Assembly (NCBI GenBank): GCA_021296255.1
Contig: JAGWAU010000010.1
Coordinates: 2,880 to 66,879, forward strand
From: Alphaproteobacteria bacterium
Lineage (GTDB): Bacteria; Pseudomonadota; Alphaproteobacteria; UBA2966
Direction: 5' to 3'
DNA: 64,000 nucleotides
The notes under the pieces were generated by a model that worked only from the letters and a program-made list of their open reading frames with translations, did not search any database and was not told where the DNA came from. This document shows positions 1-8,330 of the stretch, in pieces. A program made the position numbers and the translations under genes. How positions within the stretch are numbered: the first letter of the stretch is position 1; every line of letters begins with the position of its first letter.

Positions 1-250
1 GCATTTGTTGAAAGACTGCCGGGTCCTTGCCGAGCTGCGCCCCCGGGAAGATCCTGACCTCGAAATCGCCGTCGGTGTAGCGGTGCATCCGTTCCGCAAA
101 CTGGGTCGCGTAGATGTAGTGGTAGGAGTTCTCCGTCGCCGGTTGATTGACGTGCATCTTGACGGTGTACTCGGCGGCGGCGGCCGCCATCGTCAGCATG
201 ACGACAAGACCGGCTGCCAGTGAAAATACGTGGAGTGCTCTGCGTGTCAT
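1..250 (-). CDS. TRAP transporter substrate-binding protein (DctP family), N-terminal part
   Basis: This is the first 83 codons of a periplasmic solute receptor; the rest lies beyond the window edge. The ATG at 250 is preceded by a GGAGG site. The product opens with a Sec signal peptide (MTRRALHVFSLAAGL, then an AAAAEY cleavage region). The mature start (YTVKMHVNQPATENSYH, then FAERM and FPGAQLGKDP) is typical of DctP receptors, which hand carboxylates or similar acids to a TRAP permease. It is transcribed away from the hydantoinase genes at 510, so it may supply their substrate. The ligand is unknown. Confidence 0.85.
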   Translation of the reverse strand, partial: MTRRALHVFSLAAGLVVMLTMAAAAAEYTVKMHVNQPATENSYHYIYATQFAERMHRYTDGDFEVRIFPGAQLGKDPAVFQQM

Positions 251-509
251 CGTGGCCTCCCTGGCTCGTTCGAGACGCTTGGCGGGCCGGGATCCGTGCC
301 CATTGTGTTTTCCCGGCAGCGACGACTGTTGCCTGACGGAAATCGTATTCGTGGCCCGATACCTTGTCAAAGCTTCATCCTGTTTCAGGACAGGGGATGG
401 CGGCTCGTACGCCGGCCGGCTACGATCTCCGGGACTGTCTGAAGGAGGCAATTTCGGCTCGCCGGACACCGCCGCTTGGGGATTGGCACGCACCGACAGC
501 TTCGCCCGC

Positions 510-2612
510 ATGAACGCCACACGCGACTCCGAATACCAATACCGGTTCGGCTTCGACATCGGGGGAACGTTCACCGATGTCGTCGTGTCCGACGCCGGCG
601 GCGACCTATACGCCGGCAAATGCCTGTCGCGGCCGGATGCGATCACACGGGCCGTCGTCGACGGCCTCACGGGTCTCATCGAGCGCGAATCGATCCCGCG
701 CGACAGAATTCGAGAGGTGATCTCGGGCGCCACGACCGTCGTGACCAACCTGATCATCGAAGGCAAAGGCGCCCGCACGGGCCTGCTGACGACCGAAGGC
801 TTCCCCGACCTCATCGAGATTGCGCGGGAAGTGCGCTACGACATCTACGACATCACCGCGAGGCTGCCCGCGCCCGTCGTCCCCCGGCCCTGGCGCAAGG
901 AAGTCCCGGAGCGGATCGACAAGGACGGCAACGTCGTTGTTCCCCTCGACGAGAATGCCACAAGGCGTGCCGTCGAGGACCTCGCCGCCGGGGGCGTGAC
1001 GTCGATCGCCGTCTGCTTCCTGCACGCCTACCGCTACCCCGCCCACGAACGACGTGTCCGCGAGATCGCCTCGGAGATCGCGCCGGACCTGTTCGTCTCG
1101 CTGTCATCGGAGGTGTTGCCGGAAATCCGGGAGTACGAACGTACCGTCGCCACGGCGCTCAACGCCTATGTCCGTCCATACATCGGCCGGTACCTTCAGG
1201 AGCTGGAGCGCGACCTGGGAGCGATCGGCGTCAGGGCGACGCTGAACATCATGCAGTCGAACGGCGGCGTGATCTCGCGCGAGTTCGCCGAGACGACGCC
1301 GTTGCGCATGCTGGAGTCCGGCCCCGCCGCGGGCGCCCTGGCGGCCTCGCACGCCGCCGGCCTCGCGGGCCTGGAGAACGTGCTGTCCTTCGACATGGGA
1401 GGAACGACGGCCAAGTCCTGCCTCGTCACCCGCGGGCGCCCGGAGACAACTCTGGAATTCGAGACGGCGCGGGTTCAGCGCTTCAAGAAGGGTAGCGGGC
1501 TGCCGGTCAAGCTGCCGATCATCGACATGATGGAGATCGGCGCGGGAGGTGGTTCGATTGCCCGCGTCGCCGACACGGGCCTCCTGAAAGTGGGGCCGGA
1601 CAGCGCCGGAGCCGTGCCCGGTCCCGCCTGCTATGGCCTCGGAGGCGAAGAGCCGACGGTGACGGATGCCGCCCTGGTGCTGGGATACCTGGACCCGGCC
1701 GCAAAACTCGGCGGCACGGTTCCGCTTCATACGGGGCGCGCGGAAACGGCCATCATGGAATTCATCGCCGAACCGCTCGGCATGACGCTGATCGAGGCGG
1801 CAAGCGGCATCTATCGAATCGTGTGCGAGAGCATGGCCTCGTCGGCCGAGGTTCACGCCGTCGAAAAAGGGAAGGATATCCGGCGCTACACCCTCGTAGC
1901 ATTCGGCGGCGCCGGCCCCATGCATGCGCGGGAAATCGCCAACCGTCTGGGGTGCGGCAGGATTCTGGTGCCGCCCAACGCGGGCGTATTCTCCGCCGTC
2001 GGCCTCCTCGTGGCGCCCGTCATGACCGACGCCGTGCGGACCCACTACACCCCGATCGCCGGGGCCGACTGGGCCGCCGTCGATCGTATTTACGCGGATC
2101 TGGCAGAGTCCGCGTCGGCGGCCCTGATCCGAACCGGAATCCCGGTCGAGTCGATCGAATTCGAGCGAAGCGCCGACCTACGTTACGTGGGCCAGGGATT
2201 CGAGGTGACCACGCCCCTCCCCGACTCCTTCGGTCCGAACGCCTCCGGCGAGGCGGTGGAGTCCTTCTACCGGACGTACGACGAGCTGTTCGGCCACCAT
2301 CTGACGAACGTCGGCGTCGAGGCGCTGACCTGGCGCTTGCGTGCCGCGGCGCCGCCGCCCGCGCCTCCCGTCGCCCGCCGAAAGAACGGGTCGGACCCGG
2401 ATCGGGCAAGGGGACGTATGCGCCGGGTCTACTACCCCGACATCGGAGAGTTCCACGACGTGCCGGTACTGGACGATTCCGGGTTGCCGGTCGGCCGGAA
2501 CTTCGAAGGACCGGCGTTGATCGAGCAATCCGGATGCACGGCGGTGGTCGGACCGCGTGAGCGGTTCTCCGCGGACGACAACGGCAATCTTCTGATTTCA
2601 CTTCCGCGATGA
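510..2612 (+). CDS. hyuA: Hydantoinase/oxoprolinase subunit A (HyuA)
   Basis: This 700-residue protein is the size of N-methylhydantoinase A and the N-terminal half of 5-oxoprolinase, which hydrolyse cyclic amides with ATP. The ASKHA phosphate motif FDIGGTFTDVVV lies at about residues 15-26. A second nucleotide motif, SFDMGGTTAK, lies near residue 295, and the GAGGGS loop follows. The frame is open further upstream, but the ATG at 510 is chosen because family homology begins about ten residues later; its ribosome site is weak. It lies 12 bp before hyuB, so the two form one operon. The actual substrate (hydantoin, oxoproline or another imide) cannot be decided. Confidence 0.9.
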   Translation: MNATRDSEYQYRFGFDIGGTFTDVVVSDAGGDLYAGKCLSRPDAITRAVVDGLTGLIERESIPRDRIREVISGATTVVTNLIIEGKGARTGLLTTEGFPDLIEIAREVRYDIYDITARLPAPVVPRPWRKEVPERIDKDGNVVVPLDENATRRAVEDLAAGGVTSIAVCFLHAYRYPAHERRVREIASEIAPDLFVSLSSEVLPEIREYERTVATALNAYVRPYIGRYLQELERDLGAIGVRATLNIMQSNGGVISREFAETTPLRMLESGPAAGALAASHAAGLAGLENVLSFDMGGTTAKSCLVTRGRPETTLEFETARVQRFKKGSGLPVKLPIIDMMEIGAGGGSIARVADTGLLKVGPDSAGAVPGPACYGLGGEEPTVTDAALVLGYLDPAAKLGGTVPLHTGRAETAIMEFIAEPLGMTLIEAASGIYRIVCESMASSAEVHAVEKGKDIRRYTLVAFGGAGPMHAREIANRLGCGRILVPPNAGVFSAVGLLVAPVMTDAVRTHYTPIAGADWAAVDRIYADLAESASAALIRTGIPVESIEFERSADLRYVGQGFEVTTPLPDSFGPNASGEAVESFYRTYDELFGHHLTNVGVEALTWRLRAAAPPPAPPVARRKNGSDPDRARGRMRRVYYPDIGEFHDVPVLDDSGLPVGRNFEGPALIEQSGCTAVVGPRERFSADDNGNLLISLPR

Positions 2613-2624
2613 GATGCTTCGGCG

Positions 2625-4205
2625 ATGGATAGCGCGACCCGACGGATCAACCCGATCGATCTGGAGATCTACTGGAATCGCCTGATCGGCATCGTCGACG
2701 AGGCCGGCGCGGCCATGAAGCGGACGTCGTTCTCCACGGTGGTCCGGGAATCCAACGACTATACCTGCGTCATGCTCGACGCCGACGGCGCCCTGTTGGC
2801 CCAGTCGTCGTGGAGCGTTCCCGGGTTCATCGGAACGACTCCCCATTCGCTGCGGCACTTCCTTGCCGTCTATCCACGGGAGACGCTCTCCGACGGCGAC
2901 ATCATCCTCTCCAACAACCCATGGATCGGCTCGGGTCACCTCAACGACCTGACGATGGCGGCGCCCGTCTTCCACGGAGGCCGTCTCGTCGCCTTCGTCG
3001 TGACGGTGGCGCACCTTTCGGACATCGGCGGGCGGCAGTGGTCCGCGAGCTCGACCGAACTCTTCGAGGAAGGGCTGCACATGCCCGTTCTCAAGCTCTA
3101 TGAGGCGGGGATCAGGAACGAAGCGCTCATCAAGATCTTCGAGGCCAACGTCCGCCTGCCCGGCCAGGTGGTGGGCGACATCGAAGCCCAGGTGGTGGCG
3201 ATCAACGTGGTGAGGCGGCGCCTGCTCGAATTCATGGCGGAGTACGGCCTGAAGGACATCGGCGACATCGCTCGGGCCGTCTACGACGTCACGGAATCCG
3301 CGGTCCGAAAGCAGCTCCGCGACATCCCGGAAGGGACGTATTCCGCCGAAGTGGAGGGCGACGGCTGGAACGAGAGCATTCGCATCAAGGCCACGGTCAC
3401 CGTCGAGGACGGCCGGATTCGCGTCGACTACACGGGAAGCTCGCCCCAGGTCCGCTACGGCGTCAACGAGTCGTACAACCACACCCACGCGTATACGGTG
3501 TATCCCTTCAAGTGCATGCTGGCACCGGGGCTGCCCAACAACGACGGGTTCATCCGCCTGTTCGACGTGGTCGCGCCCGAGGGCCTGATCGTGAACGCCA
3601 AGTTCCCCGCTGCCGTCGGCGCCCGCCAGCTCATCGGGCACATGCTGCAGGGCGCCATCTTCGAAGCCATGGCCGGCGTCATGCCCGACAAGGTCCAGGC
3701 GGACAGCGGCACGCCGTTGACCGTGTTGGTCTTCAAGGGCCTCGACATCGAATCGGGCGAGTCGTTCCAGCAGATCACGTTCTTGAACGGCGGGATCGGC
3801 GCCACCAGGGGCCGGCACGGCGAGCCCTGCTCCAGCTTCCCGGCCAACATCTCGAACACGCCGGTCGAGATCCTCGAGAACCTGGCTCCCGTCCGTTACC
3901 GGCAGAAGCGGATTCACGAAGGATCCGGCGGCGGCGGCGAGTTTCGCGGCGGCGACGGTCAGATCGTCCAGATCGAGTCCTGCTGGCACCAGACGATGAC
4001 CGTGGCCCTGCTGACGGAGCGAACGCGAAAGGCGCCGCGCGGCGTGCTCGGCGGAGAGTCGGGGGCGTGCGGGTTCGTCCGGAAGAACGGAGAGCCCGTC
4101 GTCGAGACCAAGGGCGTCGTGGAGCTGGCGCCCGGAGACGTGCTGGAGGTCGCGCTGCCGGGCGGCGGCGGTCTCGGCACACCCGACGCATCCGGGACGC
4201 CCTGA
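2625..4205 (+). CDS. hyuB: Hydantoinase/oxoprolinase subunit B (HyuB)
   Basis: A 526-residue protein of the HyuB/acetone-carboxylase-alpha family, the partner of HyuA. The N-terminal half carries the family signature around SNNPWIGSGHLNDLT (about residues 92-106), whose His/Asp residues are thought to bind metal. The C-terminal part has the GGGEFRGGDGQ stretch and ends in the glycine-rich GGGGLGTP typical of the family. Length is close to the usual 510-590. It follows hyuA by 12 bp and should be co-transcribed and form a complex with it. Confidence 0.9.
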   Translation: MDSATRRINPIDLEIYWNRLIGIVDEAGAAMKRTSFSTVVRESNDYTCVMLDADGALLAQSSWSVPGFIGTTPHSLRHFLAVYPRETLSDGDIILSNNPWIGSGHLNDLTMAAPVFHGGRLVAFVVTVAHLSDIGGRQWSASSTELFEEGLHMPVLKLYEAGIRNEALIKIFEANVRLPGQVVGDIEAQVVAINVVRRRLLEFMAEYGLKDIGDIARAVYDVTESAVRKQLRDIPEGTYSAEVEGDGWNESIRIKATVTVEDGRIRVDYTGSSPQVRYGVNESYNHTHAYTVYPFKCMLAPGLPNNDGFIRLFDVVAPEGLIVNAKFPAAVGARQLIGHMLQGAIFEAMAGVMPDKVQADSGTPLTVLVFKGLDIESGESFQQITFLNGGIGATRGRHGEPCSSFPANISNTPVEILENLAPVRYRQKRIHEGSGGGGEFRGGDGQIVQIESCWHQTMTVALLTERTRKAPRGVLGGESGACGFVRKNGEPVVETKGVVELAPGDVLEVALPGGGGLGTPDASGTP

Positions 4206-4622
4206 GCGAGACTTCCCCGGCCCGGTGCGACGAGCAGCTTCCCCAATCGTGACAATCCGTTAGGCTCGGATGGCCTTTCACCGCGTTTACCCACGCGGGC
4301 TGTACCCTTCCCCGAACCGCCGCCGACGTTCCCTCCGAACAACACGGCGACCGAGGGAACACACGGGAGACAGCCCCATGCGCATCTACGCCAACGTCAA
4401 CGAACGAACGCTCCGCCGCAGGTTCAACGAGCCCAAGCATCACAAACGTCCGCCGAGCCTCGCATACCCGCGGAGAGTCATTGATCAAGGCCGACCATGA
4501 AGCGACACGGGTCTCGGCGGCCCCACGAACCGATCTGCCTGACACCCATTCCCTTGGCGCGGACCGGCGGTCCGCTGTCGTGAACGACAAGGAATTGGGA
4601 TAGGGACGGTCCGCGCGGCTCT
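4206..4622. other. Intergenic region between convergent genes, with inverted repeats
   Basis: No convincing gene lies in these 417 bases. A short frame from an ATG at 4379 (about 40 residues, Arg-rich) has a GGGAGA upstream but no recognisable similarity. Near the end, GCGGACCG and CGGTCCGC form a perfect 8-bp inverted repeat around one base (4559-4575). It sits inside a longer imperfect stem (CCCATTCCCTTG against CAAGGAATTGGG, about 4547-4602). The position between convergent genes suits a two-way terminator or a dispersed repeat unit. Confidence 0.4.
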
Positions 4623-5378
4623 CTACACCCCGCCCGTCAGAAAATCTCCGACCACCTGATTGAAGAGCTCCGACCTCTCCAGGTGCAGGTTGTGCGCGGC
4701 GCCCGGCAGGATGGCCAGGCGCGCGTTGGGCAGACCTTCGAACAGCCGCATGGACCGTTGCGGCGGCGTTCCTCGATCCCCGTCGCCGCAAATCACCAGG
4801 GCGGGCGTCGTGATCTCATGGAGCCGGTCGTCCGAACTCCAATTCTTTACCGCGGTCAACGCGCTGGTCGCGCCGTCCACGGTCGCGCCGCGGCCGGCCT
4901 GAAGACAGAAGTCGAAGGCCGGCGCATCGTCCCCGTGGAGAAACCATGATTTCGCGAAGCGGACCGCCGTCTTTTCGATGCCGTCCTCTTGCAGCTTTTC
5001 GACGCTGTCGGCGATGGTTTCGAACCGGCCCGGGATCTCGCCGATTGACGAGGCCCCGTAGAACACGACCCGCTCCAAACGGTCCGGGTGGTCGAGGGCC
5101 GTCTGTTGAGCGATCGACCCGCCCATCGAATGCCCCACGAGGGAGAACGTCCCGACCCCCAATTCGTCGAGCAGTCCGATCAGGGCGCCGACGAATCCAT
5201 CGATCGAATCGGGTGCGGCCATTCTTGCGCTGCTGGCGAAGCCCGGAAGGTCCGGCGCGATCACGTCGAACCTCGGGCACAGATACTGGATCTGGGGAAG
5301 CCAGTAGCCCGACCCCCCGAGGAACCCGTGCTGCAGGACCACGGTGGGCCCCGTTCCCGCGCGCCGGTAGTTCTGCAT
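4623..5378 (-). CDS. Alpha/beta-fold hydrolase
   Basis: A 251-residue alpha/beta hydrolase. The nucleophile elbow GHSMGGS is present, the acid lies in VICGDGDRGTP, the catalytic His is in GAAHNLHLE, and the oxyanion HGFLGG motif sits near residue 16. The ATG at 5378 is chosen over an upstream in-frame start because the fold begins there, AGGGG precedes it, and it avoids overlap with the MaoC gene upstream. It is the last gene of the minus-strand operon that starts with the carboxyltransferase at 9812. It could hydrolyse a C-C bond, ester or thioester of the pathway. Confidence 0.85.
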   Translation of the reverse strand: MQNYRRAGTGPTVVLQHGFLGGSGYWLPQIQYLCPRFDVIAPDLPGFASSARMAAPDSIDGFVGALIGLLDELGVGTFSLVGHSMGGSIAQQTALDHPDRLERVVFYGASSIGEIPGRFETIADSVEKLQEDGIEKTAVRFAKSWFLHGDDAPAFDFCLQAGRGATVDGATSALTAVKNWSSDDRLHEITTPALVICGDGDRGTPPQRSMRLFEGLPNARLAILPGAAHNLHLERSELFNQVVGDFLTGGV

Positions 5379-5428
5379 CCGATCGATCCCCTGTCCCTGT
5401 GGTTCCGCTTCGCGGAAGTCCGCGGCGC

Positions 5429-5854
5429 TCAATCGAACGCCGTCAGCGGAATATCGGCCGTCCCGTCGATCAGGCGCCGGCCGTCCGGCCCTTCGCACCA
5501 GACCTCGTAGGTCACGGCTTCGCCGTCGCCCTCGCGCCGGCGACCCGCCCGCACGGCCCGCATCGTCAGCCGGTCACCCGGACGAGCGGGCGCACGGAAG
5601 CGGACGTCGAGAACGCCGTCCGACAGCCAGGGCTCCGGGCGGTCGAGGCCGCGGGAGATCTGTTCCGCCATCACGGCGAACAGGAGGAAACCCTGACCGA
5701 TGGTCCCGCCGAGGGGCGTCCCCTTGGCGAATTCCGGATCCACGTGGATGGGGTCGCTCGCCCCGGCCACTTCGGCGTAGGCGTCGATCTGTTCCTGGGT
5801 CAGCGTCCAGGAGAGCGGCGGCAGTTCCCGCGGAGCCGCGACGCCGGCCGTCAT
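5429..5854 (-). CDS. MaoC-type hotdog dehydratase
   Basis: A 141-residue single-hotdog protein of the MaoC/enoyl-CoA hydratase 2 family. The motif region reads VAGASDPIHVDPEFA (about residues 29-43). The His is kept, but the Asp of the usual S-G-D-x-N-P-x-H is replaced by Ala and the Asn by Asp, so hydratase activity is uncertain. Its ATG overlaps the stop of the upstream MaoC gene (ATGA, four bases), which points to translational coupling. Two single hotdogs encoded this way often form a heterodimer equal to one double-hotdog enzyme. Confidence 0.85.
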   Translation of the reverse strand: MTAGVAAPRELPPLSWTLTQEQIDAYAEVAGASDPIHVDPEFAKGTPLGGTIGQGFLLFAVMAEQISRGLDRPEPWLSDGVLDVRFRAPARPGDRLTMRAVRAGRRREGDGEAVTYEVWCEGPDGRRLIDGTADIPLTAFD

Positions 5855-6273
5855 GCCGGCCACACGATCGTCATTTCGCCGCTCGCCACTTCCCCACCCT
5901 CGAGGTCCCAGAGCTTCGATTCGAAGACGACCCAGGGCCTGTCCCTGCGGATGTATTTCTCCTTGAGGCGGATGCGAACCCGCAGGGTCGATCCGGCGGG
6001 AATGCGCCGGGCGCACCGCCAGCGCTGGCCCGCGTGAATGCCGCCGACCGGGACGTTCCATTCGCCGAACATGACCCGCGGGACGGTCCACATGGCCGCC
6101 ATCGTCGGCGGCGCATAACCTTCGCCCGAACCGTCGTCGCTCCCGGAGCCGGGAGAGGTGGCCCGACGGAACTCCGCGATCGATTCGGCCGTGACGGTGA
6201 CCGTCGACTCGACGAGAACGTCCCCTACGGTCATGCCGTCGTAGGTCAGGTCGGGCGCTTCCGGATTTGACAT
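5851..6273 (-). CDS. MaoC-like hotdog domain protein
   Basis: A 140-residue protein predicted to be a hotdog fold related to the FAS1-like dehydratase N-terminal domain. It opens SNPEAPDLTYDGMTVGD, and residues such as PVGGIHAGQRW and LKEKYIRRDRPWV match the substrate-entry half of such proteins. No clear Asp/His hydratase pair is visible, so it may be the non-catalytic half. The ATG at 6273 is chosen; the open frame further upstream does not look coding. It overlaps the next MaoC gene by four bases. Confidence 0.75.
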   Translation of the reverse strand: MSNPEAPDLTYDGMTVGDVLVESTVTVTAESIAEFRRATSPGSGSDDGSGEGYAPPTMAAMWTVPRVMFGEWNVPVGGIHAGQRWRCARRIPAGSTLRVRIRLKEKYIRRDRPWVVFESKLWDLEGGEVASGEMTIVWPA

Positions 6274-6365
6274 CGCGGCCGGAAGTGTAGGGCGCCGGGA
6301 CGGGCGCCGCCAAGGCACGCCCGACGCGCATCCGCCCGTGCGGTCCGCCAAGCGGTGCGTCTCGC

Positions 6366-7418
6366 TCAATCCTCCAGAACGCGATAGCCCATGACTTGGC
6401 GCTCGGTGATCAGTGCCCGGCCCGAGGTGGTGCCGTAGCGGTTGAGCGTATCGACCATGACCGACGGCCCGACGGCGTGGTCCGAATTGAAGGCCGCTCC
6501 CGCGAGAACGCATTCCGCGGTGAGCGTATCCCCGGGGCGGGCAAGGGAGTGAATCTCAACGAAATTTCCGCCATTGAAGATGCCTCCGGGAGGCACTCCC
6601 AGTCGCACGGGATCGAGGCGGCCGATGTCGGTGACGCCCTCCCGGCCCAGCGTCGCCGGGTCGGGATCGAACGGCTTGGCGTCGGGCCACGACTCCAGAC
6701 CGTGCAACGGATAGAGCGGCATCGCCACCACGCCCCCAAAGGGACCTTCCGCCGCCTTCTCCGGGTGATAGTGCCAAGGGTTCACGTTCATGACCGCGTC
6801 GGCCATCAGCCGCAGGCGACTCAGATCGACCGGGATGACCGATTCGACCACGTCCATCCGCTTTCCGACCATCCCGCGGATCCGGTCCGGTACGCCGTCG
6901 CCCGCCTCCCGGATCCCGGTGTCCACGCGCCATTCGTCCGGCAAGTCCCGGTCATCGACCTCGACGACGCAGTTGCCTTCGGGATCGAGCAGGACGATGG
7001 CATCCCCTTGGGTCGTGTCCGCGCCTTGGTCGGGATTGTGGATGCGAAAACCGACCCGCGCGGCCACGTAGCGCCCCGCCTCGACGACATCTTCGATCGA
7101 CCCGTGAATGACGAGATGTTCTTCGGCGAAATCCATGCCGCGGAAATCCGTGTTCACGCGCCACACCCAGCCCCGATGGTCGAAAGACGCGCCCAGGAAC
7201 TGGACGATGGACTGTCCCTTGATCGCGCCGTTGATGTACACATCCTTCAGCTTGCCGTGCTCCCGCGCGTAGTCCTGGTTGTAATGGACCTTGTCCCAGT
7301 TCTGCTGGGCGGCACACCACCGGGTGAGATGCTTGTAGCCGATCAGGCCCTTGTCCGACGGGGGCAGTTCCGTGCCCGCCCGCAGCGGCAGATCCAGTCC
7401 TGGAATGTCGATCGTCAT
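6366..7418 (-). CDS. Double-hotdog MaoC/FAS1-like dehydratase
   Basis: A 350-residue protein with two hotdog halves. The first has the region GYKHLTRWCAAQQNWDKVHYN. The second carries MNVNPWHYHPEKAA around residue 215, where N-P-x-H of the hydratase motif is kept and Asn stands at the usual Asp. The ATG at 7418 has GAGGAG upstream. Such proteins hydrate or dehydrate acyl-CoA or related thioesters. It lies downstream of the FAH-type hydratase and upstream of two smaller MaoC genes on the same strand, so one operon holds three hotdog proteins. Confidence 0.8.
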   Translation of the reverse strand: MTIDIPGLDLPLRAGTELPPSDKGLIGYKHLTRWCAAQQNWDKVHYNQDYAREHGKLKDVYINGAIKGQSIVQFLGASFDHRGWVWRVNTDFRGMDFAEEHLVIHGSIEDVVEAGRYVAARVGFRIHNPDQGADTTQGDAIVLLDPEGNCVVEVDDRDLPDEWRVDTGIREAGDGVPDRIRGMVGKRMDVVESVIPVDLSRLRLMADAVMNVNPWHYHPEKAAEGPFGGVVAMPLYPLHGLESWPDAKPFDPDPATLGREGVTDIGRLDPVRLGVPPGGIFNGGNFVEIHSLARPGDTLTAECVLAGAAFNSDHAVGPSVMVDTLNRYGTTSGRALITERQVMGYRVLED

Positions 7419-7528
7419 CCGTGTGGTCTCCTCAGATGTCTTGTGTCTTGAGCGTGCCGGCGCCGCTGGACGTCTTCGCCCCAGTCGCCCACGTTCATCG
7501 TCCGTCCGGGTTCGGCACCGTTCTTCAC

Positions 7529-8314
7529 CTATCCGAATCGGACGGTGGCCTCTCCCAGGCCTTCCATTCGAACCGTGACTTCGTCCCCCGGTTCGGGCCA
7601 CTTCGTGCCGACGACGCTTCCGGTCATGACGATCATGTCCCGGCGCAACGGGCGGCCCTGCTCGACGAGGCCGTTCGCCACGAAGGCGAGCGCATCGAAC
7701 GGATGGCCCATGACATCGACGCCTTTGCCGGTCTCGATATCCGCCCCGTTGATGGCGAGCGTTCCAGCGACTTCACGGAGGTCGAGTTCCCGCCAGCCGG
7801 CTTGCGGCGCCGAGAGCACGCATCCGCCGTTCCACGCGCCCGAGGCGATGAGCGCGTGGGCATCGATGGCGTCGTAGTCCGCGTTCTGATCATCGACGAT
7901 CTCGATCGCCGCCATGCACGCGGCAACCGCCTCGCCGATCGACTCGCGGCGGTAAGGCCCGCCGTCCAGATCGGCACCGAGACGCACGGCGATCTCACAT
8001 TCGACCCCCGGACGTCCGTACGCATCGAATCGAACGTCGGCAGGCGAGGCGTGGATGCCCTTCTCGAAGACCGGTCCGATGCAAGGCTGATCGAACCCCA
8101 GGAGGCGCTGCATCACCGGCGTCGTGAGAGCGATCTTGTAGCCGGCCAACCCGCCGCGACTGCCGTCGTCGAAGGTTGCGACCCAGGACTTCTGGACGTC
8201 GTATGCGTCTTTCAGGGTATCCGGCCGACACCGCTTGGGCGGAGACAGCGGCCCTCGGGTATCGAACACCTGCCGGTAATACTTCGCCGCGGCGGCGAGA
8301 TCCTCTGGCGACAC
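7529..8314 (-). CDS. 2-keto-4-pentenoate hydratase-like protein (FAH family)
   Basis: A 261-residue member of the FAH/MhpD family, which adds water to 2-oxopent-4-enoate-type acids after meta-cleavage of aromatic rings. The metal-binding pattern is visible as E-x-E in PGVECEIAVRLG and the acidic EIVDDQNADYDA. The C-terminal GSVVGTKWPEPGDEV is family-typical. The start is GTG at 8314 with GGAGAGAGAA directly upstream. It follows the carboxyltransferase gene by 16 bp. The exact oxo-acid is not known. Confidence 0.85.
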   Translation of the reverse strand: MSPEDLAAAAKYYRQVFDTRGPLSPPKRCRPDTLKDAYDVQKSWVATFDDGSRGGLAGYKIALTTPVMQRLLGFDQPCIGPVFEKGIHASPADVRFDAYGRPGVECEIAVRLGADLDGGPYRRESIGEAVAACMAAIEIVDDQNADYDAIDAHALIASGAWNGGCVLSAPQAGWRELDLREVAGTLAINGADIETGKGVDVMGHPFDALAFVANGLVEQGRPLRRDMIVMTGSVVGTKWPEPGDEVTVRMEGLGEATVRFG

Positions 8315-8330
8315 TTCTCTCTCCGGCGCG

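Noticed and set aside
147-509. N-terminal extension of HyuA
   Set aside because: It overlaps the TRAP receptor start on the other strand and shows no family similarity.
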